Shown: one piece after another, positions 1 through 8,784 of the stretch
Numbering within the stretch: the first letter of the stretch is position 1
Layout of the letters: the number at the start of each line of letters is the position of its first letter
From: Thiomicrorhabdus sp965602805
GTDB taxonomy: Bacteria > Pseudomonadota > Gammaproteobacteria > Thiomicrospirales > Thiomicrospiraceae
Reading direction: 5' to 3'
Assembly (NCBI GenBank): GCA_965602805.1
Contig: CBFCZK010000001.1
Location: forward strand, 434,001-498,000
Length of the DNA stretch: 64,000 nucleotides
The notes under the pieces: model-generated
The model's database searches: none
What the model was told of the DNA's origin: nothing
What the model saw: only the letters and a program-made list of their open reading frames with translations
Program-made: the position numbers and the translations under genes

Positions 1-50
1 AGTGAATGACGATAGGAAGAAAGATAAGGGTTGTTTCAGCAGAATTGAAA

Positions 51-73
51 GCGAGATTACACAATAATCTCGC
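51..73 (-). terminator. hairpin downstream of the cytochrome gene
   Basis: A perfect 9-bp stem (GCGAGATTA / TAATCTCGC) with a 5-base loop lies 30 bases past the stop of the minus-strand cytochrome gene. On the minus strand it is followed only by a short, interrupted T stretch, so it is a weak intrinsic terminator candidate. Confidence 0.4.
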
Positions 74-104
74 GAATCCGCTAGATAAGGTCTAGGTTAT
101 TCGT

Positions 105-380
105 TTATTTAGCGTGATGATAATAGGTTTCGTTCAGGTAGTCAGCTAACTGCTCAATTTCATCCTCAAACATTCCCGTATTGAGGTTGTCATTGCAGAA
201 TTGCACCGCTTTAACTAGCTTAGGAAAGCTATCTGTTTTTGCTGGTTCGTATGGCTTTGCTGTATGGCAGCTCATACAATTGCCCGCTTCGTGAAGCTCT
301 ACGCCAGGGTGAATTTCAGCCAATGCAAATTGTGAAGTAAGAAGTAACGTGGCTGCTAAAGGTAAAGTCAGTTTTTTCAT
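105..380 (-). CDS. small periplasmic monohaem cytochrome c
   Basis: This 91-residue protein has a signal peptide (residues 1-21, cleavage after Ala-Leu-Ala) and one CxxCH haem site, C35-M-S-C38-H39. A Met in the segment Thr-Gly-Met-Phe-Glu near residue 70 is a candidate axial ligand. The C-terminal helix with the DYLNETYY pattern is typical of small class I cytochromes c. A good ribosome site (AAGGAGA) stands 7 bases before the ATG at 380. The likely role is periplasmic electron transfer; the partner cannot be told from context, because the divergent neighbour is ycaO. The family is clear, the exact subfamily is not. Confidence 0.8.
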   Translation of the reverse strand: MKKLTLPLAATLLLTSQFALAEIHPGVELHEAGNCMSCHTAKPYEPAKTDSFPKLVKAVQFCNDNLNTGMFEDEIEQLADYLNETYYHHAK

Positions 381-537
381 GATGTCTCCTTAATATAGTC
401 TTAACATACATAATAGTGGGTAAACCTACTATGCATTCTACTGATTTTATATCGGGGCATTCATCAAAAATAATGTCGGCTCGATAAAATAATTTATATA
501 AGAAAGTAACAATATTTAACACAGGACGTTTTAAAAC

Positions 538-2259
538 ATGAGTGAATTAACATATATCAAAGGTAAGGATGCTTGTTTAGAAGCTTCCATCACCAATATG
601 CAATCTATTTTACAAGCTGCGGGGTTTGATATTGTGGAAGCATCCTGGCTAAATCCTGTCACTAATGTTTACTCTTTGCATATTTATGATGCACGCTGCC
701 CAGGTTTGTTTACCAACGGTAAGGGAACGAGTCGTAAGTCTACCTTAGCGAGCGCCTTGGGCGAATACCTAGAGCGTTTGGCTACGAATTACTTCTTCTC
801 TGACTATTGGTTGGAATCAGACGTTAATCAGGCTGAAAATACCTGGTTGTATTATCCAAATGAGAAACAATTTTCAGAACTGTCTCTGAGCGACTCCTTA
901 ACACCCGAATTATGGTCTTTCTATGATTCGACAGAAGAGATCGAGTTTGTTGATTTATTGAGCTTTAACGATAGTCAAAATGTAGTTCGTTCAGTACGTA
1001 TGCAGAATGCACATACGGATGAATCGGTCTATTTTCCGATGAATTTATTTAGCAATTTATATGCAAGCAACGGTTTGTCGGCTGGCAATACAGCGGCTGA
1101 AGCGCAAGTTCAAGGGTTGTCGGAAGTTTTTGAACGTTGGGTTAAGAATAAAATTATGCGCGAAAACATCTGCCTTCCAGAAGTGCCAGAGAGTATTGTG
1201 CAAAGCTTTCCAGCAATCGTAAAAATGATTGAAGGTATGAAGCAAGAAGGCATTGTTGTCTCTATTAGAGATGCCTCCTTGGGGGGAGAATTCCCGGTTA
1301 TCAGTGTCGTTTTGTTTGAACAGAAAACCGGGCATTGTTTCGCCTCTTTTGGCGCGCATCCTATGTTTGAGGTTGCTTTAGAGCGTACCTTGACAGAATC
1401 ACTACAAGGTCGACAATTAGGCCATCTAGATGGTTTTCAAACGCCCGTGTTTGATGAGTTTGTGGTTGCCGAAGATGAGAATATCGAAAACCATTTTATC
1501 GATTCAAGTGGACTTATTCATGCTCATTTTGTTTCTGATAATTATGATTATGACTTTGTACATTGGGATTTTTCAGGCTCGACCGAAGAACAGTGGTCGC
1601 AGCTTTGTGGCAAGGTTGTCGAGCAAGGCTGTTCAGTGTATGTCGCAAACTATAATCATTATGGTTTTGAAGCCTGCCGAATCATAGTGCCAGGAATGTC
1701 AGAAATTTATCCGACAGAGGAGCTTATTGAGAGTAATCAAAATACGGGTCGTCTATTGCGTGAGTTGTTGCTTACCTTGCCTGAGACTCGAGATTACAGC
1801 GGGCTTTTAGATTTAATTGAAGAGCTTGGCTTTAGTGATCATCAGGGCGTTGCTTCTTTAATTGGTTTAATGCCAGACCCTAAGAGCTTCTGGGCTGAGA
1901 TGAAAATCATTGAGTTGAAATTTTGGTGTTACTTGGCAGTTAAATCTTATGAAGAGGCGCTGGAAACTTTACAGGATGCATTGTATTTTATTTCACCCAC
2001 CAATGCATGGTTATTGGCATACCGTGGATTGAAATTTGGACTAGAAATGACTATTGAGGATGCTATAAACCGTCATTCAATGGTTTGTTTATTTGGCGAA
2101 AAGGTAACTGACCAGGCCTGGTCAAATATAGAAGGTAAAGAAATTTTCTGGGGCGAATCACTCGGTATTGATATCTTTAAAAGCAGTCAAAGACATCAGG
2201 CGCTTTTAGATATCTATCAGCAATCCCAATTAGTAAAAGCTCAAAAAATTAGCCAGTAA
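538..2259 (+). CDS. ycaO: YcaO-family protein, E. coli YcaO type
   Basis: The 573-residue protein matches E. coli YcaO (about 586) over its whole length. The start contains the ASWLNPV...N segment, followed by FTNGKG and the conserved acidic helix ALGEYLERLATNYF (about residues 75-88) and EVFERW, which belong to the ATP-binding YcaO fold. The C-terminal 150 residues form the TPR-like extension of this subgroup. In E. coli, YcaO has been linked genetically to RimO-dependent beta-methylthiolation of ribosomal protein S12. No peptide precursor gene is nearby, so a ribosomal-modification role is more likely than natural-product synthesis. A copy of the recurrent palindrome lies near its 3' end and encodes Asp-Gln-Ala-Trp-Ser. 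Confidence 0.9.
   Translation: MSELTYIKGKDACLEASITNMQSILQAAGFDIVEASWLNPVTNVYSLHIYDARCPGLFTNGKGTSRKSTLASALGEYLERLATNYFFSDYWLESDVNQAENTWLYYPNEKQFSELSLSDSLTPELWSFYDSTEEIEFVDLLSFNDSQNVVRSVRMQNAHTDESVYFPMNLFSNLYASNGLSAGNTAAEAQVQGLSEVFERWVKNKIMRENICLPEVPESIVQSFPAIVKMIEGMKQEGIVVSIRDASLGGEFPVISVVLFEQKTGHCFASFGAHPMFEVALERTLTESLQGRQLGHLDGFQTPVFDEFVVAEDENIENHFIDSSGLIHAHFVSDNYDYDFVHWDFSGSTEEQWSQLCGKVVEQGCSVYVANYNHYGFEACRIIVPGMSEIYPTEELIESNQNTGRLLRELLLTLPETRDYSGLLDLIEELGFSDHQGVASLIGLMPDPKSFWAEMKIIELKFWCYLAVKSYEEALETLQDALYFISPTNAWLLAYRGLKFGLEMTIEDAINRHSMVCLFGEKVTDQAWSNIEGKEIFWGESLGIDIFKSSQRHQALLDIYQQSQLVKAQKISQ
2109..2124. repeat. ACCAGGCCTGGT palindrome, copy in ycaO
   Basis: Perfect 16-bp palindrome TGACCAGGCCTGGTCA inside the coding sequence, about 135 bases before the ycaO stop. 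Confidence 0.9.
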
Positions 2260-2287
2260 GCAGGGCGCTACTGGTAGAGGGTTATAT

Positions 2288-2321
2288 AAAGCGCTTAGCT
2301 GAAATGCTAAGCGCTTTTTTT
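2288..2321. terminator. intrinsic terminator between ycaO and DUF481 gene
   Basis: A 12-bp perfect stem (AAAGCGCTTAGC / GCTAAGCGCTTT) with a 6-base loop is followed by T residues on the plus strand and bounded by A residues on the left. It sits between convergent genes and can serve both. Confidence 0.9.
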
Positions 2322-2347
2322 ATGTCTAAAATAGACTCTAAACTTAT

Positions 2348-3085
2348 TTAAAAATCATAGATCAAAGTGATAAGTGTTTGCGTATCTACTTCTTTTGCAC
2401 CGGCAGCTGGTTTGTCATTATGACGATACTTGTAGCTTGCTTTTAGATTCATGTCATCAGCAACCTTAACCTTAAAACCGGTGTTGCTTTCAAATTTAGA
2501 CTGCTCGCTGCCAGTTAAGTATGTTAAGTCCTGCAGAAAAACAACTTGCGCATTAATCTGGTGGGTCAGGTCTAGTTTAAAGCTGGCCGCTAACTGGCTG
2601 TCACTGCCTCCACCTACTGTATTTGTGTAATCAATATTTTGTTGCGCTAAACCAGCTTGACCTAATAGTTTGGTTTGCTCTGTTTTAAATGCCTGCTTAC
2701 CTAAACCTAATGAAAGCGTGCTATCCAATTCAATGCCCGCGAAACGGTTTTTCTCAAACTTAGCCCCTACAAAACTGTAGTAACTGCGCTTTGCATTGTA
2801 GTAACGGTTGCCTTGGATACCGATAAGGTAACGTTCTTCCGTTTGGACTTCATTTTCGCTTTTGTAATTGGTTTCAAACTTCGATTTAATCTCATAGTTT
2901 GTTTGGTTATAGTTCAGTTTCAATGCACCAAACAAAGTTGTGCTGGTTGTGTTACCGGTGGTGTCGGTAAAGCCTAGTTCGCCAGAACCATTGAGTCCTA
3001 TCTTTGGTTCAGCCGCTTGGCTTGAAAACGTGACGAGTGAAAGACTCGCAATTGATAGGGCTTTTAATAACGAATGGTTTTGCAT
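2348..3085 (-). CDS. DUF481 (YdiY-type) outer-membrane beta-barrel protein
   Basis: A 245-residue exported protein with a signal peptide (about residues 1-24, ending SSQAA) and alternating beta strands rich in Tyr and Asn. The N-terminal LNGSGELGFTDTTGNT pattern and the final residue Phe after Ile-Tyr-Asp fit the DUF481 family and a BAM-recognised barrel. Family members are small outer-membrane proteins, sometimes called salt-induced YdiY; the substrate is unknown. It is monocistronic and converges with ycaO across a shared terminator. Confidence 0.85.
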   Translation of the reverse strand: MQNHSLLKALSIASLSLVTFSSQAAEPKIGLNGSGELGFTDTTGNTTSTTLFGALKLNYNQTNYEIKSKFETNYKSENEVQTEERYLIGIQGNRYYNAKRSYYSFVGAKFEKNRFAGIELDSTLSLGLGKQAFKTEQTKLLGQAGLAQQNIDYTNTVGGGSDSQLAASFKLDLTHQINAQVVFLQDLTYLTGSEQSKFESNTGFKVKVADDMNLKASYKYRHNDKPAAGAKEVDTQTLITLIYDF

Positions 3086-3422
3086 GGGATAAATGTCCTT
3101 TTGAAAATAGTTTGGAATGTTTTTATGACTCGTATTCGCAAGAGTGATTAGGCCTATTGGTTAAATATCATAGACACTATCGACACTGAAGGACCATTGT
3201 TACGCTCGCTCATAGAAATCTAATAGGGCGCGAAGTTTACGGTACTTTTCTTTAAGTGCAAGCCTAATGCACTTCAGGTGTTGTTTATGAGGAGATATTT
3301 TGTCGCCACAAGCCTCTTTAAGTGGGGTGGACTGTAAATCTCAGCCCATGAAAAAAAATATGCCATTTTGCACACAATAAAGACAAGTTTGCTAAAATAG
3401 ACGTAATTTGTGAATCAATCCA
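3086..3422. other. intergenic region upstream of accA
   Basis: This 337-base stretch separates the divergent DUF481 and accA genes. It holds a small hairpin (AAGTGCA / TGCACTT, 3254-3274) and the probable accA promoter. No open reading frame with a credible ribosome site was seen. Confidence 0.5.
3368..3398 (+). promoter_or_regulatory. probable accA promoter
   Basis: TTGCAC (3368-3373), then GCTAAA 17 bases later, or TAAAAT (3393-3398) at 19 bases. This is sigma-70-like, about 45 bases before the chosen accA start. Confidence 0.5.
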
Positions 3423-3440
3423 ATGGATGACGGAAGTAGA

Positions 3441-4397
3441 ATGAAACTTGATTTTTTAGATTTTGAACAGCCGATTGCGGAATTAGAAGCCAAGATAGAT
3501 GAATTACGTCATTTAGATGGTGGTGATATGAATCTTTTGCAGGAAATCGCATCTCTTGAAGAGAAGCGCAAGAACCTTACTGAGTCGACTTTTAAAAAGC
3601 TTACCGATGTTCAGATTGCAAAGGTATCTCGCCACCCACAGCGACCTTATGCATTAGATTACATTCCAGAAATATTCACTGATTTTAAAGAGCTGCATGG
3701 TGATCGTGCTTTTGCGGACGATGAAGCAATTGTTGCAGGTTTAGCACGTTTAGATGGTCAGTCGGTCATGGTTATCACACAAGAGAAAGGTCGTGATACC
3801 AAAGAAAAGATTCGCCGTAATTTTGGTATGCCACGCCCAGAAGGCTATCGTAAAGCGTTACGCTTAATGAAGATGGCAGAGCGGTTTGGTTTACCGGTAG
3901 TCACTTTTATCGATACTCCGGGTGCTTATCCAGGAATCAATGCAGAAGAACGTGGTCAGAGTGAAGCCATTGCTAGAAACTTAATCGAGATGGCTGAGTT
4001 AAAAGTCCCTATTATCTGTACAGTGATTGGCGAAGGTGGTTCTGGTGGTGCCTTAGCAATTGGCGTTGGTGATGTGATGATGATGATGGAGTATGGTACT
4101 TACTCGGTTATTTCGCCTGAAGGTTGTGCTTCTATTTTATGGAAGAATGCTGCAAATGCGGCAGATGCAGCCGAAGCACTAGGTATCACAGCTTTACGTT
4201 TGAAGTCACTAGGTTTAGTCGATGAAATTATTCCAGAGCCATTAGGCGGTGCACATCGAGATCATAAGTTAGCTGCTGCTAACTTGAAAGCATCTCTTGT
4301 TGCTCAACTAAATACTCTTAAGGATATTCCAGTTGAAACCTTGTTAGAAACTCGTTATCAACGTTATATGGATTACGGAAATTTCGAACTTTCTTAA
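3441..4397 (+). CDS. accA: acetyl-CoA carboxylase carboxyltransferase subunit alpha
   Basis: AccA pairs with AccD to transfer the carboxyl group from carboxybiotin to acetyl-CoA, the committed step of fatty-acid synthesis. I chose the ATG at 3441 (318 residues) over the in-frame ATG at 3423, because the start MKLDFLDFEQPIAELEAKID aligns with E. coli AccA and GGAAG lies just upstream. The crotonase-fold signatures are visible: FIDTPGAYPG near residue 160 and GEGGSGGALAIGVGD near 200. It appears monocistronic; tilS follows after about 120 bases in the same direction. Confidence 0.96.
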   Translation: MKLDFLDFEQPIAELEAKIDELRHLDGGDMNLLQEIASLEEKRKNLTESTFKKLTDVQIAKVSRHPQRPYALDYIPEIFTDFKELHGDRAFADDEAIVAGLARLDGQSVMVITQEKGRDTKEKIRRNFGMPRPEGYRKALRLMKMAERFGLPVVTFIDTPGAYPGINAEERGQSEAIARNLIEMAELKVPIICTVIGEGGSGGALAIGVGDVMMMMEYGTYSVISPEGCASILWKNAANAADAAEALGITALRLKSLGLVDEIIPEPLGGAHRDHKLAAANLKASLVAQLNTLKDIPVETLLETRYQRYMDYGNFELS

Positions 4398-4520
4398 TCA
4401 ACCCTGCCACTTTACAGCCTCTGCTCTAAAAGCTGATCCCTTTAGCTTCTATACTGCAGAGGGTAATATGGAGTTCATGGCTTGTTTGCTTCATGAGCCC
4501 CTTATCGTTAGTTTCACTTT

Positions 4521-5969
4521 ATGACAGCTCACTCAACGACTTTGCCTGAACACTTAAGCGGTTTTACAGAAGCGCTTAAAACTTTCCTTGCTGAATTGAA
4601 TTCTCAAACCACTGTAAGTGTTGCCTTCAGTGGTGGCCTTGATTCCACTGTATTATTACACCTATTGTCTCAGCATGAATTGTCTAGACCGATAAAGAGT
4701 CGCCTTTACGCACACTATGTAGAACACGGTTTACAGGCAGCTTCTCTGGATTGGAAAGTTCATTGCCAGAATATCTGTAATTCCTTTCAAGTACCTTTCG
4801 AATCAAGCGAAATTGAGATCCACGATACCCAGAGAAAGGGGGTTGAGTCTGTCGCGAGAAAGCTTCGCTATCAGGCCCTGTCCACTCAATTGCCTAAAGA
4901 TAATGATATTCTGGTTACAGGGCATCATCAGCGCGACCAGGCGGAAACCGTACTGCTTAATCTAGCGAGGGGGGCAGGGGTAGCTGGTCTGTCGGCGATG
5001 CCCTACCAAAAAGAAGTTCGTTTAGCATCAGGCGCTGTTCGAAGTATTCGACACATCCGTCCTTTACTGACCATTCAATATGAAAAACTAGTGGCGTATG
5101 CTGATTACTTCCAGCTAAGCTGGATTGAGGACCCTTCGAATGATTCGCTTGATTTTAAGCGAAATGTGATGCGCCATGAGGTTTTGCCAGCACTACAAGC
5201 ACATTGGCCGAATGTAGAGGCAACCATTGCTCGCAGCGCTCAGAATATGTCTGAAGCCATGTTGTTATTGGATCGCATGGCAAGCCACCTTTTAGCACCA
5301 CATAAGCCATCGAGTTATTATCTTGATTTAAATCTATTTGAAGGCTTGGATTGGATAGAGAAAAAAAACGTCATTCGTTTCTGGTTTTCTAAAACATCGT
5401 CACAGCCGCTTACTCTAAAGCATTACGAGTGGATTCTATCGGCATTATTAGCCAGGGGGATTAGCCGACAAAATGCTTTCTCTTACCTGTTGTCAGATGG
5501 AAAGTTGGCGTTCTATCAGTGCAGGCTCTATTATTTACCTGAGTCACCTAAGTCCTTTAAAGGCTCTTTAGATGAGTTTTTGAGTGCGGTAGAGAGTTAT
5601 GAAGAACAGGGCGGAGTAGAGACGGTTAAGTCGTCAGAAAGTTTAGCTATAAGCTCTAGTTATAGCTTGGCTGTCAGTAGGGAGTTACTGGCGAAAAGGC
5701 ATTTAATTGAAGTTAGAAGCCTCTCTCAAGGTGATGATTTAAAAAGAAAGAAGCTTAAACAATTTTTTCAGGAAAACGCTATACCCGTGTGGGAAAGAAA
5801 GGTTTGGCCAGTAATGGTCTTACAAGGGGAGCTGGTCGCCGTGCTGGGCTGTTCTGGCTGTTTAACGCCTCTCGCAGATACCGCTAAAGAGACATTTAGA
5901 GAAGTTAAAGGCCAGGTTCAAATCCAAGTTCCTAGGCAGTTGCTTTGGCAGCTGTTGGGTTTAAATTAA
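4521..5969 (+). CDS. tilS: tRNA(Ile)-lysidine synthetase
   Basis: TilS adds lysine to C34 of the CAU-anticodon tRNA-Ile, converting its decoding to AUA. The N-terminal PP-loop SGGLDSTVLLHLL (about residues 38-50) is intact, followed by the VEHGLQ and TGHHQRDQAETVLLNLARGAG segments. The central substrate-binding and C-terminal domains are present. At 482 residues it is longer than the E. coli enzyme (432), with extra sequence around residues 355-385. It follows accA, a common arrangement in gammaproteobacteria. Confidence 0.95.
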   Translation: MTAHSTTLPEHLSGFTEALKTFLAELNSQTTVSVAFSGGLDSTVLLHLLSQHELSRPIKSRLYAHYVEHGLQAASLDWKVHCQNICNSFQVPFESSEIEIHDTQRKGVESVARKLRYQALSTQLPKDNDILVTGHHQRDQAETVLLNLARGAGVAGLSAMPYQKEVRLASGAVRSIRHIRPLLTIQYEKLVAYADYFQLSWIEDPSNDSLDFKRNVMRHEVLPALQAHWPNVEATIARSAQNMSEAMLLLDRMASHLLAPHKPSSYYLDLNLFEGLDWIEKKNVIRFWFSKTSSQPLTLKHYEWILSALLARGISRQNAFSYLLSDGKLAFYQCRLYYLPESPKSFKGSLDEFLSAVESYEEQGGVETVKSSESLAISSSYSLAVSRELLAKRHLIEVRSLSQGDDLKRKKLKQFFQENAIPVWERKVWPVMVLQGELVAVLGCSGCLTPLADTAKETFREVKGQVQIQVPRQLLWQLLGLN

Positions 5970-5982
5970 TCCAGTTGGTTAA

Positions 5983-6011
5983 TTGACACAATTTTGTAGA
6001 GTGTTTATTAC
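5983..6011 (+). promoter_or_regulatory. candidate upstream pyrG promoter
   Basis: Perfect -35 TTGACA (5983-5988), 17-base spacer, weak -10 TATTAC (6006-6011). Confidence 0.5.
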
Positions 6012-6090
6012 CGCAAAGTATTCAATCATAAAGTTTGAAATCCTTGCATTACATCGCATGATGTAGACGCTATTTGGCGAATAAATTACA

Positions 6091-6119
6091 TTGCCGATAG
6101 GCGGGTTTTAGACTATAAT
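6091..6119 (+). promoter_or_regulatory. candidate proximal pyrG promoter
   Basis: TTGCCG (6091-6096), 17-base spacer, perfect -10 TATAAT (6114-6119), about 60 bases before the pyrG ATG. This is the better of the two promoter candidates here. Confidence 0.65.
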
Positions 6120-6179
6120 CTCCTCCCATTCTGATTACTCGAAATCCTCGATTTCTAAACGTTTAATAAAGTGTGATAA

Positions 6180-7805
6180 ATGACTAATTTTATTTTTGTA
6201 ACAGGTGGCGTAGTTTCCTCTCTTGGTAAAGGTATTGCGGCTGCTTCTTTAGGGGCTCTACTAGAAGCTAGAGGCCTTAAGGTCAGTATGCTTAAAATGG
6301 ATCCGTATATTAACGTCGATCCTGGGACGATGAGCCCGCTTCAGCATGGTGAAGTATTTGTGACAGATGATGGTGCTGAAACCGATTTGGATTTGGGCCA
6401 TTATGAGCGTTTTGTACAACGTCATTTTACCCGTAGAAACAGCTTTTCAGCGGGCCAAGTCTATGAAACGGTTATTCGTAACGAACGTCGTGGTGACTAT
6501 TTGGGCGGCACGGTTCAAATCATTCCGCATATCACGGATGAAATTAAAAGCCGTATTCTGAACGCTGCAGTTGGTTTTGATGTGGTCATGGTCGAAGTGG
6601 GTGGCACAGTCGGTGATATCGAGTCTTTACCTTTCCTAGAAGCGATTCGCCAACTAAGTTTAGAAGTTGGACGTGATCGTTCGTTGTTCATGCATTTAAC
6701 CTTATTGCCATATATTGCAGTTGCCGGTGAAGTTAAAACGAAACCAACGCAACACTCTGTTAAAGAGTTACGTTCGATTGGTATTCAGCCAGATATTTTA
6801 ATTTGTCGTTCTGAGATAGCCCTGCAATCCAGCGAAAAACGTAAAATTTCACTTTTCACCAATGTAGAAGAGAAGGCGGTTATCAACTCTTTAGATGCCG
6901 ATACCATCTATTCTGTGCCACGCATGTTGCATGAACAAGGCCTGGATGACCTGGTCGTTAAGCGTCTGAATATAGACTGCACAGATATTGATCTAAGTGA
7001 TTGGGATGCGGTCGTTAAGGCACAGCTCAATCCTGAAAAAACAGTTGAAATTGCGATGGTCGGTAAGTATGTCGATTTAACAGAGGCTTATAAATCTCTG
7101 ATTGAATCACTTATCCATGCTGGTATTCATACCAATACGCGCGTTAATATCGATTACATTGATTCCGAAGATTTAGAAACCTCTGGTTTAGGCGCGATTG
7201 AAAATAAAGATGCCATTTTAGTCCCTGGTGGTTTCGGTGAACGCGGTGTTGAAGGTAAGATTGCCGCGATTCAGTATGCACGTGAAAATAAAATTCCTTA
7301 CCTAGGTATTTGTTTAGGTATGCAAATGGCTGTGGTTGAATATGCTCGTCATGTGGCAGGCCTGACAGATGCGCATAGTAGTGAGCTTAACCCAAATACT
7401 CCGCATCCTGTTGTCGCTTTGATTACGGAATGGACCGATGAAAATGGTCAGAAAGTCGAACGTGATGAAAGTGCTGACTTAGGCGGTACTATGCGTTTAG
7501 GCGGTCAAAACTGTGTTTTAACCGAGGACTCTAAAATTAGAGCAGCCTACGGCGAAACCGTTATTCGTGAACGTCATCGCCACCGTTATGAAGTTAATAA
7601 TGGCTATGTTGCTAGGTTGGAAGCTGCGGGTCTAATCTTCTCTGGTCACTCTGAAGATGGTAGCCTGGTTGAAACCATCGAGATTGCAGATCATCCTTGG
7701 TTTGTAGCTTGCCAGTTCCACCCTGAATTTACATCAACTCCGCGTAACGGACACCCATTGTTCACCGCGTTTGTTGAAGCTGCAAACCGTCACAAAAAAC
7801 ATTAA
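6180..7805 (+). CDS. pyrG: CTP synthase
   Basis: PyrG aminates UTP to CTP using glutamine and ATP. The N-terminal amidoligase domain opens with VTGGVVSSLGKGIAAASLG (P-loop). The C-terminal glutamine amidotransferase domain has the nucleophile in GICLGMQMAV (about residue 380) and the His/Glu pair in CQFHPEF (about residues 512-518). The 541-residue length is normal. It heads the cluster pyrG-kdsA-eno-ftsB, conserved across gammaproteobacteria, with kdsA starting 14 bases downstream. Confidence 0.98.
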   Translation: MTNFIFVTGGVVSSLGKGIAAASLGALLEARGLKVSMLKMDPYINVDPGTMSPLQHGEVFVTDDGAETDLDLGHYERFVQRHFTRRNSFSAGQVYETVIRNERRGDYLGGTVQIIPHITDEIKSRILNAAVGFDVVMVEVGGTVGDIESLPFLEAIRQLSLEVGRDRSLFMHLTLLPYIAVAGEVKTKPTQHSVKELRSIGIQPDILICRSEIALQSSEKRKISLFTNVEEKAVINSLDADTIYSVPRMLHEQGLDDLVVKRLNIDCTDIDLSDWDAVVKAQLNPEKTVEIAMVGKYVDLTEAYKSLIESLIHAGIHTNTRVNIDYIDSEDLETSGLGAIENKDAILVPGGFGERGVEGKIAAIQYARENKIPYLGICLGMQMAVVEYARHVAGLTDAHSSELNPNTPHPVVALITEWTDENGQKVERDESADLGGTMRLGGQNCVLTEDSKIRAAYGETVIRERHRHRYEVNNGYVARLEAAGLIFSGHSEDGSLVETIEIADHPWFVACQFHPEFTSTPRNGHPLFTAFVEAANRHKKH

Positions 7806-7819
7806 GGAACGGATATTAA

Positions 7820-8659
7820 ATGAAATTATGTGGTTTTAATGTTGGGATTGATCAACCGTTATTTTTGATAGCGGGTCCATGTGTGATTGAGTCAGAGCAG
7901 ATGGCGCTTGATACTGCTGGTCAATTAAAAGAGATGACAGATGCATTAGGCATTCCTTTTATCTATAAGTCCTCATATGACAAAGCCAACCGTTCTTCAA
8001 CGGCAAGCTTTAGAGGGCTAGGGGTTGATGAAGGCTTACGTATCCTGCAAAAAGTTAAAGATGAAATTGGTGTCTCTGTTTTAACCGACGTACATGAAGA
8101 TTCACCTTTAGATGAGGTTGCATCCGTTGTTGATGTTATGCAAACTCCGGCATTTTTAGTTCGTCAAACCAACTTCATTCAAAACGTTTGTCGCCAGGGA
8201 ATTCCTGTGAATATCAAAAAGGGACAGTTTCAGGCGCCTTGGGATATGGATCAAGTCGTTGCCAAAGCACGTGAAGTCGGTAATGAAGATATCATGGTTT
8301 GTGATCGTGGTACTTCATTTGGTTATAACACTTTGGTTTCGGATATGCGTGGGCTGGCTTCAATGCGTAGCACGGGTTGTCCAGTTGTTTTTGATGCAAC
8401 CCATTCGGTACAGCAGCCGGGTGGTAATGGCACAACATCTGGCGGTCAACGTGAAATGGTACCTGTTTTAGCACGTGCCGCGATTGCAGCAGGCATTTCA
8501 GGTATCTTTATGGAAACCCATCCAAATCCTGAAAAAGCACTGAGTGACGGTCCGAATATGTGGCCATTAGGTAACTTAAAGCCTTTGCTGGAAACCATGA
8601 AAGCGTTAGATGATGTGGTTAAACAGTACGGTTTTATTGAAGATACCTTAAAAGATTAA
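7820..8659 (+). CDS. kdsA: 3-deoxy-8-phosphooctulonate synthase
   Basis: KdsA condenses phosphoenolpyruvate with arabinose 5-phosphate to give KDO 8-phosphate, the precursor of the inner-core sugar of lipopolysaccharide. Its 279 residues include the family segments AGPCVIES (about 18-25), SSYDKANRSS (about 51-60), NIKKGQF (about 133-139) and FMETHPNPEKALSDGPN near 235. It lies 14 bases after pyrG and is probably cotranscribed. A long inverted repeat follows before eno. Confidence 0.98.
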   Translation: MKLCGFNVGIDQPLFLIAGPCVIESEQMALDTAGQLKEMTDALGIPFIYKSSYDKANRSSTASFRGLGVDEGLRILQKVKDEIGVSVLTDVHEDSPLDEVASVVDVMQTPAFLVRQTNFIQNVCRQGIPVNIKKGQFQAPWDMDQVVAKAREVGNEDIMVCDRGTSFGYNTLVSDMRGLASMRSTGCPVVFDATHSVQQPGGNGTTSGGQREMVPVLARAAIAAGISGIFMETHPNPEKALSDGPNMWPLGNLKPLLETMKALDDVVKQYGFIEDTLKD

Positions 8660-8666
8660 CGTCTAG

Positions 8667-8714
8667 ATTATGACAATGCAGTGTCTGACTTTAATGTCAC
8701 TGCATTGTCATAAT
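8667..8714. repeat. 17-bp perfect inverted repeat between kdsA and eno
   Basis: ATTATGACAATGCAGTG (8667-8683) and its exact reverse complement (8698-8714) flank a 14-base spacer. There is no T run after it, so it is not a classical terminator. It could form an RNA stem that partly separates kdsA and eno expression, or be a protein-binding site. Confidence 0.85.
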
Positions 8715-8784
8715 CTGATAGTAGAATAAACAGAATTTAAAAATTTTAGTAATATAAGTTTAATAGAGTAATAGGAAATCAAAT

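Noticed and set aside
1430..1687. Second open frame inside ycaO
   Set aside because: It overlaps a clear gene on the same strand, has no ribosome site and no recognisable sequence. The other long overlapping frames in the window were dropped for the same reasons.
538..2259. Thiazole/oxazole-modified peptide cluster around YcaO
   Set aside because: The protein is of the E. coli YcaO subgroup with its C-terminal extension, and no precursor peptide, E1-like or dehydrogenase gene is adjacent.
3254..3274. Hairpin upstream of accA as a riboswitch
   Set aside because: A single short stem lying about 95 bases upstream of the probable promoter, so it would not be in the accA leader.
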